The notes beneath the pieces were generated by a model. The model was not told where the DNA came from. It saw only the letters and a program-made list of their open reading frames with translations, and ran no database searches. A stretch of DNA of 64,000 nucleotides. Origin: an uncultured Anaeroplasmataceae bacterium (GTDB lineage Bacteria > Bacillota_I > Bacilli_A > Acholeplasmatales > Anaeroplasmataceae). Positions 34,396 to 41,120 of the stretch are shown here, piece by piece. How positions within the stretch are numbered: the first letter of the stretch is position 1; each line of letters starts with the position of its first letter. Location of the stretch: contig CAJTXR010000006.1 in NCBI GenBank assembly GCA_910584005.1, positions 40,004 through 104,003 on the forward strand, given 5' to 3'. The translations under genes and the position numbers were made by a program.

Positions 34396-35358
34396 ATGGA
34401 ATTTTCTATTGAAGAACAGGATAGATTGACTCATATGCTAGAAACTTATCAAAGCATTGAAGCATTTGAAAAAAAATATAAAAAAATCAATTATGTCCAG
34501 TTTGACTATGCAGTAATGAATGATTTAACTCTTTTTACGATTGAAATGGATTATGATTTTGAGTCTTTAGAAAAGAAATTAGATCATATTATTAAAGTTT
34601 TACCTGCAATAAAAAATATCTTCTCTAAGCCAATTTTACATTTAAAGGAACAGGATGAGGTATTACCTGTTGAATCTGTAAGAAGGATAACGAGTGATAC
34701 GATTCATCATATTGCAGGGCATAGTGAGTTGTGGAGTGATATAACGAAGGATGGAATTAAGCCTTTAAAATTATTAACTAGAACCTATAAAGATAATTAT
34801 GGGATATATGAAAACATTGTTTTTTGTAAAGCAATTGATGATATATTATCTTTTGTTAGAACGCATATGGCAATATTAAAAAATCTAATTTATACTAATC
34901 AAACCATTGAAATCAATTTATTAGAACGTGTACATCATTTGAGTTATTTTTTGGCTTTAGGAAAACTTCATACAGGATATAATCGTAATTTTGATCAATA
35001 TTATGTTATATCAGTTCGTTGCTTAAAAAAATTAGAATCTATTTCTGATTCTATTGTCCCACGATTAAAACGGCCAGTATATAAGTATAATCAAGGGTAT
35101 AACAAAAATATTAAATTAAATAAAACGAATATTTTATCAATGCATAAGGATTACCATCAAATATATGCTTTATTAAAATACTTTAAGAACCAAAAAATAG
35201 AACCTCCTAAGGAAATTACGAATAAGGAGATAGATGGTTTACAAAAAAATTATTTTGATTTTTGTTTATTACTGATATTGTTTTCTATAGGACATTTTAA
35301 TTTTACATGTGATGAGGAAAAGGAATTTTTACTTAAAAAGATAAATTTAAAGTTTTAA
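34396..35358 (+). CDS. DUF2357-like partner of the McrB-type ATPase, no nuclease domain seen
   Basis: 320 residues, starting three bases after the ATPase stop. The phrase LLTRTYKDNYGIYENIVFCKAIDDILSF resembles the core of DUF2357 proteins, the McrC-like subunits encoded next to McrB-type ATPases. Those are normally longer and end in a PD-(D/E)xK nuclease; here the chain ends about 110 residues after LNKTNILSMHKDY without a D-x(n)-ExK pattern that I can find. So either the nuclease is lost or this subunit plays a non-cutting role. Confidence 0.5.
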   Translation: MEFSIEEQDRLTHMLETYQSIEAFEKKYKKINYVQFDYAVMNDLTLFTIEMDYDFESLEKKLDHIIKVLPAIKNIFSKPILHLKEQDEVLPVESVRRITSDTIHHIAGHSELWSDITKDGIKPLKLLTRTYKDNYGIYENIVFCKAIDDILSFVRTHMAILKNLIYTNQTIEINLLERVHHLSYFLALGKLHTGYNRNFDQYYVISVRCLKKLESISDSIVPRLKRPVYKYNQGYNKNIKLNKTNILSMHKDYHQIYALLKYFKNQKIEPPKEITNKEIDGLQKNYFDFCLLLILFSIGHFNFTCDEEKEFLLKKINLKF

Positions 35359-35379
35359 TTTAAGGATTGGAATTTAACA

Positions 35380-35967
35380 ATGAAAAAGGCGAGTATCGAA
35401 CAAATTGATTATATAGATATTGAATTGAAAAAGGATAAAATTTATAAAGTTGTATTTATTCCAACAATCAGAAAAATTAAAAATGAAGCTTTTGAATTTT
35501 TTAAAGAAACTATTGCTGCAAATGAGTATATTTTTTGTCATCCATACAGCTCCTCTAAACCAAATGATTGTTATTTAAGTGTTTCTAATATTGAGTCTTT
35601 TAGAAGGATTCAGCAAATTATATTTAGAGCTATGATTTATGCAGATGAACAAAAAAAAGATTGTCCATTTTGTAATCATAGTTTAAATGAAATTAAAAAT
35701 GAAGAGAATGCCTTATCCTTTTATGTATGTCCATCTTGTAGAACAGAAATACATGACTCTTCTTGCTTAAAAGAAAAGAAAAATTTCTTCTATACGAAAA
35801 TTTTTAATCTTCCAAGAAGCAGAGTGCAAGAAGAAGACTATGCCAAAAATGATCGCTGGCTTTTTCATCGTAAGGCAGAAGGACAAATGTTTTATCGGAA
35901 CATAACGAAATTAACATACGAAGGAGATATTCTTTGTCCATATTGTAATGAAGTTCATAAGAATTAA
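35380..35967 (+). CDS. Zinc-ribbon protein of the McrB-like operon
   Basis: 195 residues. Three CxxC knuckles are visible: CPFCNHSL, CPSCRTEIHD and, at the extreme C-terminus, CPYCNEVHKN. The first two form one zinc ribbon around residues 94-125. The N-terminal 90 residues are alpha/beta with no known motif. Located between the DUF2357-like gene and a membrane protein gene with a 21-base gap upstream, it is probably part of the same complex; nucleic acid or protein binding are both possible. Confidence 0.6.
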   Translation: MKKASIEQIDYIDIELKKDKIYKVVFIPTIRKIKNEAFEFFKETIAANEYIFCHPYSSSKPNDCYLSVSNIESFRRIQQIIFRAMIYADEQKKDCPFCNHSLNEIKNEENALSFYVCPSCRTEIHDSSCLKEKKNFFYTKIFNLPRSRVQEEDYAKNDRWLFHRKAEGQMFYRNITKLTYEGDILCPYCNEVHKN

Positions 35968-35987
35968 TTTGAAAAGAGGAAATTAAG

Positions 35988-37190
35988 ATGAAAAAAATAG
36001 GATTGTATTTATTTCGCATCATCGAATGGGGAATCAGTATTGGAATTCTTTCGTTTTGTTTTATTTATGAAATTGATGAGGAACTTGGCATTTTACTTCC
36101 TAAAGATAAAGAATGGATTCCACTCTTCTTATTTGGAATTATGTTTTTATTCTATTTATTAGAGTTTGTTATTGTTAAAGGGATAAAGCGATTTTTTTAT
36201 TTTTTAATTGCAGGTCTAGTTTGTTTATTTTTAGCTGCAGATTCTGTTAAATTATCTGAAATTAATATTTCCCTATGTGCATTTTCTCTTGTTTATTTTT
36301 TTATAATGATTGTAACGATTGCTAGAACTTCGGTACACTTAAAACAAGAAAAAGGTCAAACATCTGCTTGGATTCAAAGGGTACCATCTGTAAAAGGCAA
36401 ACTAAACTTTTCTTATGCATCTAAAAGACATAGAATGCTTTCATATCTTACCTTAATTTTAAGTTTTGGTATTGGGGCAATTTTTTTATTTTTAAAGATT
36501 CATACGGCTTTTAGAATTTGTTTATTTTTAGGAATCGCTTTAATTTTATATTTTATATGCTTAATTCTTATTAATCCAGTAAACCATGCATTAAGAAAAA
36601 TGAATCAAACAGCAAATTACAATGAGTTTGAAATAAAAATCAAGAGTTTTTATCAAGAACCCCTTCATCCAGATATGCTTTCATATCTTTCGACTTTACA
36701 TGCAAATTATATGTTCACTGTGGATAAAGATAAAGCGGCCCAGTTATTTGAAGGAATCGAAAAACCTACTTTCGCATCTTATTTATTGACTTATTGTCAA
36801 ATAGAAATTGTTTATGATATTAATACTGAAAAATATGAAGAAGCAAAAGCGGCAATAGAGCGATACTCAAAGCAGTATCCCAAGAATGTAAATTTATTTA
36901 AAAATTATGAACGATCAATTCGTATTTTAGGGACAAAAGATCCAATAGCCAATATAGAAACGCTCTATCCCTTAAATTCAAAGCAACAATTTTTAAATTT
37001 GGTTAATGCGTATATTTTAATGAAATACTATTGGCTTAGAGAGGATGAGCGTGCAAAAAAATATGCGGAATATATTCTTTCAAATACAACAGAACTTTTA
37101 TATTATATCCAAATTGCGAAAGAAGTTTTGAATGGTAAAGAAGAGAGTATAGAAGAAAGAGAAAATGAAACAAAGATGCTTGTAGACTAA
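35988..37190 (+). CDS. Membrane protein with helical-repeat (TPR-like) C-terminus
   Basis: 400 residues. Six hydrophobic helices occupy about residues 10-205. The cytoplasmic half consists of paired helices such as YDINTEKYEEAKAAIERYSK, the spacing expected of tetratricopeptide-like repeats. No family recognised. It follows the zinc-ribbon gene by 20 bases with Shine-Dalgarno AAGAGG and is probably the last gene of the operon beginning at 31705. Confidence 0.6.
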   Translation: MKKIGLYLFRIIEWGISIGILSFCFIYEIDEELGILLPKDKEWIPLFLFGIMFLFYLLEFVIVKGIKRFFYFLIAGLVCLFLAADSVKLSEINISLCAFSLVYFFIMIVTIARTSVHLKQEKGQTSAWIQRVPSVKGKLNFSYASKRHRMLSYLTLILSFGIGAIFLFLKIHTAFRICLFLGIALILYFICLILINPVNHALRKMNQTANYNEFEIKIKSFYQEPLHPDMLSYLSTLHANYMFTVDKDKAAQLFEGIEKPTFASYLLTYCQIEIVYDINTEKYEEAKAAIERYSKQYPKNVNLFKNYERSIRILGTKDPIANIETLYPLNSKQQFLNLVNAYILMKYYWLREDERAKKYAEYILSNTTELLYYIQIAKEVLNGKEESIEERENETKMLVD

Positions 37191-37245
37191 AATTAGTCAT
37201 AAGCATTTTTTTGTTTTATAAAATTAATCTGAAATTTAAATGGGT

Positions 37246-37257
37246 ATGGTATAATAG
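37246..37257 (+). promoter_or_regulatory. Extended -10 promoter element
   Basis: TATGGTATAATAG just before 37261 contains TATAAT with an upstream TATGG, in an AT-rich gap of about 80 bases after the helical-repeat gene. No convincing -35. Confidence 0.45.
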
Positions 37258-37274
37258 ATATAGGAGGGGATTTG

Positions 37275-37685
37275 ATGCAGATAGAAATGAAAAAAAATTT
37301 GGCTCATTTGGGTGGAATTTTATTTAATTATGCTCTTTTAGGAATATTCATTCTTCTTGGTATTACTTTTTCACAAATTTTTTTAATTTTATATTATATG
37401 ATTTTATTAATGGCTGCTTTATTGACATTAGGTGTAGCTCTTTTATCTGAACAATTTAGACAGTTATGGCAAGTTGGAGAAAATTTTAATGAATTTCTTA
37501 AACAAGCTGAAGGCTATATGCCTGTTGTGGCAGGGGTTTTTGGTACGATATTAGTGTTATCCTTTTTTCTTTTATGCTTTGACTTTGACCAAAAAAATAA
37601 TAAGTTGAAACTTATTTTATCTGTTCTTATGTTCATTATTTTTATTGGTGTCCTAATTATATTTGGAGGTAAGGCTCATGCATAA
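37275..37685 (+). CDS. Small four-helix membrane protein
   Basis: 136 residues with four hydrophobic helices. The second half of the chain has the loop LWQVGENFNEFLKQAEGYMP between helices 2 and 3. No family recognised. ATG 37275 has AGGAGGGG six to seven bases upstream; a TTG three bases earlier is too close to that site. The stop overlaps the next gene by eight bases, so the two small membrane proteins are coupled. Confidence 0.6.
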   Translation: MQIEMKKNLAHLGGILFNYALLGIFILLGITFSQIFLILYYMILLMAALLTLGVALLSEQFRQLWQVGENFNEFLKQAEGYMPVVAGVFGTILVLSFFLLCFDFDQKNNKLKLILSVLMFIIFIGVLIIFGGKAHA

Positions 37686-38181
37686 TCTTACAATTGAAAT
37701 CATAAATCACTCCCACTTAACTTTAAAGCTACAGATAAATCATCAAGAAATTCCCCTTAAAAAGAGGAAGCAAAGAAATCATTTTATAGGAAAAATAACT
37801 TTAGATGAAGAATTGCTTGATATTAGTATTTCTAGTTATCAAGCTCTATCCTCTCGGTATTGGTTTATTTTATCTTATCTGTTTTTTCTTATTAGCTTTT
37901 TAGGAATATTTGATACAAGATATGATACATCAGGTAAATCCATATGCTATCAAGCGAAAGTATCTATAAAAGAGCAGTCCGATCTTTGTTTTACAATAAA
38001 TCCTTATAAAAAAGATGAAACTGCAGTTTTATATAAAGGAGAAAGTATAGAAAAAGAGAATCATTTTTTTATCGATCAAGAGATTAAAAAACGGTACAAG
38101 AAATTAAAAACGGCTAAAATACTGACATGGATTATTGGAATTTTGATTGGGATTCTTTGTGTATTTCTTTTTCTTTTTTAA
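37678..38181 (+). CDS. Membrane protein with small soluble N-terminal domain
   Basis: 167 residues. The N-terminal 45 residues are a beta-strand-like domain (LTIEIINHSHLTLKLQI), then a helix YWFILSYLFFLISFLGIF, a second soluble part and a C-terminal helix WIIGILIGILCVFLFLF. ATG 37678 is preceded by GGAGGT. I do not recognise it. It is coupled to the preceding gene and lies at the end of the accessory region. Confidence 0.55.
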   Translation: MHNLTIEIINHSHLTLKLQINHQEIPLKKRKQRNHFIGKITLDEELLDISISSYQALSSRYWFILSYLFFLISFLGIFDTRYDTSGKSICYQAKVSIKEQSDLCFTINPYKKDETAVLYKGESIEKENHFFIDQEIKKRYKKLKTAKILTWIIGILIGILCVFLFLF

Positions 38182-38247
38182 AAGTAGAACAATTGTCAAT
38201 AAGAATATATACAAATAAAAAAGCATAGAATTTATCGGTGATTTACT

Positions 38248-39492
38248 ATGGTTTTTTATTTGGTGGGAATAAAAGGAGCAGCCATGAGTTCTTTAGCAAA
38301 GATTCTTCATCGAGAAGGACACATTGTTAAAGGAGTTGATGTAGAAGATGAGTTTTATACTTTTACAAATGATAATGGGATTCATATAGAAACATTTAGT
38401 CATATGAAATTAAAGAAAAGTTATTTTTATATTATAGGAAATGCATATCAAAATCATAGCGTTACAAATTATATAAAAAATATGAGGTATAAGAATTTGT
38501 CTTATCCCAAATTCTTAACCTATTATTTTAAAAAGCAATATTGGATTTGTGTGGCAGGTACTCATGGGAAAACAACTACCACTAAAATGCTTTCTGAGTT
38601 CCTACCTCAAAGTATTAGTTTAATTGGAGATGGATCCTTTCACTATACAGGTAGACAAAATTTCATTTTAGAGGCATGTGAATATAAAAATACATTTTTA
38701 AATTATCAACCTGATTTAGCAATCATTTTAAATGTAGATTATGACCATATTGACTTTTTTAAGACAAAAGAAGAATATCAACAAGCATTTATAGCCTTTG
38801 CCAAACAAAGTCAATTTTGCATCCTTAATGGAGATGAGTTTTCATATCGTGGGAAGAATACAATTACTTTTGGCAAGAATTTTAATAATGATATCGTGTT
38901 TGAATACGAAAAAGGAGTTGTGACGCTTTTAAATAAAAAATTTTACCTTTCGGTAATTGGAGAGAAATTTGCATACGATTTTGTAGGAGCCTATATTGCT
39001 GCAAAATTTATGAACATTAAGGATTATAAAATTCAAAATAAAATAGAGCATTTTATTATGCCAAAGCGTAGATTTGAAAAAAAACAGATGAACTCGCAAA
39101 TTATAATTTCTGATTATGGGCATCACCCAAATGAAATTAAAGCAGTGTATGATGCCGTTAAAGAGGAGTATGAGAATCAGAAAATTATTTGTATATTTGA
39201 ACCACATACCATTACACGATTACAAAGGTTTATTGAAGATTTCAAAAATACTTTAAATCTCTTTGATCAATGCTATTTATATTCTTTATTTAGTAGTGCA
39301 AGAGAAACACATAATATTGTATTAGAACAGCAGCTATATCAAAAATTGGGTTTTCCAGAATATGATTTTCATACTCAAAATGAATTAAGCAAATTAAATG
39401 ATGTTGTGATTTGTTTTATCGGAGCAGGGACAATAGATACGGCCTACCAGTCCTATATAAATTTAGTACAAAAAAAAGCAAAAGAACTGTAA
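38248..39492 (+). CDS. murC: UDP-N-acetylmuramate--L-alanine ligase
   Basis: Cytoplasmic ATP-dependent ligase of 414 residues adding the first amino acid, L-Ala, to UDP-MurNAc. The N-terminal dinucleotide-like loop is YLVGIKGAAMSSLAKIL, where most MurC proteins read GIGGIGMSGLA. The ATPase motif is CVAGTHGKTTTTKM. Characteristic of MurC from Bacilli are EACEYKNTFLNYQPDLAI and NVDYDHIDFF, and the C-terminal domain has DYGHHPNEIKAVYDA and FEPHTITRLQRF. It is somewhat shorter than usual (430-460). A terminator includes its stop codon. Confidence 0.88.
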   Translation: MVFYLVGIKGAAMSSLAKILHREGHIVKGVDVEDEFYTFTNDNGIHIETFSHMKLKKSYFYIIGNAYQNHSVTNYIKNMRYKNLSYPKFLTYYFKKQYWICVAGTHGKTTTTKMLSEFLPQSISLIGDGSFHYTGRQNFILEACEYKNTFLNYQPDLAIILNVDYDHIDFFKTKEEYQQAFIAFAKQSQFCILNGDEFSYRGKNTITFGKNFNNDIVFEYEKGVVTLLNKKFYLSVIGEKFAYDFVGAYIAAKFMNIKDYKIQNKIEHFIMPKRRFEKKQMNSQIIISDYGHHPNEIKAVYDAVKEEYENQKIICIFEPHTITRLQRFIEDFKNTLNLFDQCYLYSLFSSARETHNIVLEQQLYQKLGFPEYDFHTQNELSKLNDVVICFIGAGTIDTAYQSYINLVQKKAKEL

Positions 39493-39549
39493 ATCTATTT
39501 ACAGTTCTTTTTATTTGGGAGAGATTATTTGAAAAGTTATTTATATCAC
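39472..39549 (-). ncRNA. Candidate small RNA antisense to the murC 3' region
   Basis: A minus-strand promoter, TTGACA (39579-39584), 17 bases, TATTAT (39556-39561), predicts a start near 39549. The transcript would run leftwards about 40 bases through a CU-rich single-stranded stretch (TCTCTCCC) and end at the strong murC-end hairpin and its U-tract, giving roughly 75 nt. No open frame of note. A CU-rich segment complementary to Shine-Dalgarno sequences is typical of target-binding sRNAs in Bacillota. The terminator also serves murC. Confidence 0.5.
39481..39513. terminator. Bidirectional terminator after murC
   Basis: AAAGAACTGTAAAT (39481-39494) pairs with 39497-39510, a 13-14 bp perfect stem. 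T-runs follow on the plus strand (TTTTTATTT) and on the minus strand. The murC stop lies in the left arm. Confidence 0.88.
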
Positions 39550-39555
39550 AACCTT

Positions 39556-39584
39556 ATAATACCATTTATGAAAACGCTTGTCAA
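39556..39584 (-). promoter_or_regulatory. SigA-type promoter of the candidate small RNA
   Basis: TTGACA-N17-TATTAT on the minus strand. The first 14 bases, TTGACAAGCGTTTT, are identical to the start of the tRNA-Ser promoter at 56863-56876. Confidence 0.7.
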
Positions 39585-39610
39585 ATGTTTTTTTCATTTA
39601 TTTTAAAGAA

Positions 39611-39639
39611 TTGTTTTATCCTGAAAAATTTGGTATAAT
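39611..39639 (+). promoter_or_regulatory. SigA-type promoter of the 39664 operon
   Basis: TTGTTT at 39611-39616, TATAAT at 39634-39639, spacer 17 bases, with TGG before the -10. Confidence 0.7.
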
Positions 39640-39663
39640 CTTTTATTAGAAGAGGTGGTTATA

Positions 39664-40071
39664 GTGAATCGGAAACAGATTATTTTAGAGTATCGTACAA
39701 AGGGCCTTATTAAAGGACATAGACCCGCTATTGTATATATGAAAAGAAATATAGGAAAAATTTATTTAGAAGGACAAGCAGATTTTATTTTTTCCATTGG
39801 CAAAGAAAATTTACATTTTCAAAAGCTTACTCTTTTTTTAAAAAAATTGAAACCCGTACAAGATTTAAGTGTTCCCATCCAAGAAATCACTTCTTTTCAT
39901 CATCGAACCTTAAATTTAGTTACCAATTGTTTAACATTATATACAAAAGATAAACATTTTTTAGAAGTGTATTATAATACGAAAACAGCAGATACTTATG
40001 CATCAGAACAAAACATTTTAAAAATTATTGAAATGTTAAAAGAAAAAGGAAAAACGGAAGTTAAAATATGA
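39664..40071 (+). CDS. Hypothetical protein upstream of cvfB
   Basis: 135 residues starting at GTG 39664, eight bases after GAGGTGG. Alternating strands in the first half (GKIYLEGQADFIFSIGK) and a C-terminal helix (EQNILKIIEMLKEKGK) suggest a PH-like or small alpha/beta fold, but I do not recognise a family. Its TGA overlaps the ATG of a 44-codon gene, and a consensus promoter lies just upstream, so it heads a three-gene operon with cvfB. Confidence 0.6.
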   Translation: MNRKQIILEYRTKGLIKGHRPAIVYMKRNIGKIYLEGQADFIFSIGKENLHFQKLTLFLKKLKPVQDLSVPIQEITSFHHRTLNLVTNCLTLYTKDKHFLEVYYNTKTADTYASEQNILKIIEMLKEKGKTEVKI

Positions 40072-40202
40072 AAGAAATTACAACTAAAGAAAAACAATTA
40101 ATTAAAAAAATAGAACAAAGAAAAAAACAATCGTTTGAAGATAAAAAAGAAATGTATTTACAGCAAACCGATCGGAATTATAAGGATGGTGATCGAAATT
40201 GA
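40068..40202 (+). CDS. 44-residue charged protein between two coupled genes
   Basis: Opens as ATGA on the preceding stop and closes as TTGA on the TTG start of cvfB, filling the gap exactly. The product is almost wholly helical and charged (KEKQLIKKIEQRKKQ, then DKKEMYLQQTDRN). Precise stop/start overlap on both sides argues it is translated, perhaps mainly to couple the flanking genes. No homologue recognised. Confidence 0.55.
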   Translation: MKEITTKEKQLIKKIEQRKKQSFEDKKEMYLQQTDRNYKDGDRN

Positions 40203-41044
40203 TTGAAATTGGTAAATATAATCAGTTATCTATCATAAGAAAGTCTGACTTAGGATATATGCTTACAGATGGCAAACAAGAAATACTTATGCATTTTAAA
40301 GAAACAAGTCAAGAATTAAATATCGGAGATCAAGTCCGTGTGTTTGTTTATACCGATAAAGAAAATCGTCCTACAGCAACGATGAATCAACCGTTCATTA
40401 CTTATGAACAATTTGGTTTTGTTGAGGTGGTTGCGGTAATGGAAGAAACAGGCGTGTTTGTTTTCAATAACACACCAAAGGATTTATTGATTTCTAAAGA
40501 TTATTTGCCTTATCAAAAAACACAATGGCCAATTGTAGGAGATAAGATTTTTTGTGGCATGAAGATGAAAAAAAATACTTTGGTTGCTAAACCCTGTAAT
40601 CGATTTGATATTCTTTCGTTACATATTTTAAAAAAATATCAGGAGCAAGAGCAGGTAGAGGCGTATGTTCTGCGGATAACTGAAAAGGGAATAGGGTGTA
40701 TTAGTAAGGATTTAATATATATCTTTATCCCCCTTGCTCAAATGCGGAAAGAGTATCGATTAGGGCAACAAGTTTTGGTGACGATAACGAAAATGCTGGA
40801 TAAGGAAGCATATGGGACTCTCAATCAACATAAAGAAATTCTAATGGATACGGATAAAGAACTTATATTATCCTATTTAAGAGATCATCAAGGGTTTATG
40901 CCTTTAACAGCAAAATCAAGTAGCGAAGAAATTGAAAAGATTTTACGCATCTCAAGAAAAGCATTTAAAAGGGCTTATGGTGCTTTATATAAGGAACAAA
41001 AAATTGAATTTGATGATTCAACTACGTATCTTAAAAAGCTATAG
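40199..41044 (+). CDS. cvfB: S1-domain RNA-binding protein CvfB (YitL family)
   Basis: Cytoplasmic protein of 281 residues. Three S1-like/OB domains are followed by a winged-helix C-terminus (ISRKAFKRAYGALYKEQKIEF). The start IEIGKYNQLSIIRKSDLGYML and MHFKETSQELNIGDQVRVFVY match CvfB, a protein described in Staphylococcus as affecting virulence gene expression and binding RNA. It begins at TTG 40199 with AAGGATGGTGAT upstream and overlaps the preceding small gene by four bases. Confidence 0.88.
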   Translation: MIEIGKYNQLSIIRKSDLGYMLTDGKQEILMHFKETSQELNIGDQVRVFVYTDKENRPTATMNQPFITYEQFGFVEVVAVMEETGVFVFNNTPKDLLISKDYLPYQKTQWPIVGDKIFCGMKMKKNTLVAKPCNRFDILSLHILKKYQEQEQVEAYVLRITEKGIGCISKDLIYIFIPLAQMRKEYRLGQQVLVTITKMLDKEAYGTLNQHKEILMDTDKELILSYLRDHQGFMPLTAKSSSEEIEKILRISRKAFKRAYGALYKEQKIEFDDSTTYLKKL

Positions 41045-41059
41045 CAATATAGCTTTTTA
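41033..41059. terminator. Terminator after cvfB
   Basis: AAAAAGCTAT and ATAGCTTTTT pair across AGCAAT; the stem includes the cvfB stop codon. Confidence 0.8.
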
Positions 41060-41120
41060 AAATATATATCCATTCATTATGTTACATTTAACGATATTAT
41101 AAAAGAAGGGGTGAGGATTT

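Noticed and set aside
39567..39582. CcpA cre site (TGAAAACGCTTGTCA)
   Set aside because: The right half does not fit the cre consensus, and the same bases form the -35 region of a minus-strand promoter and recur in a tRNA promoter, which explains them better.
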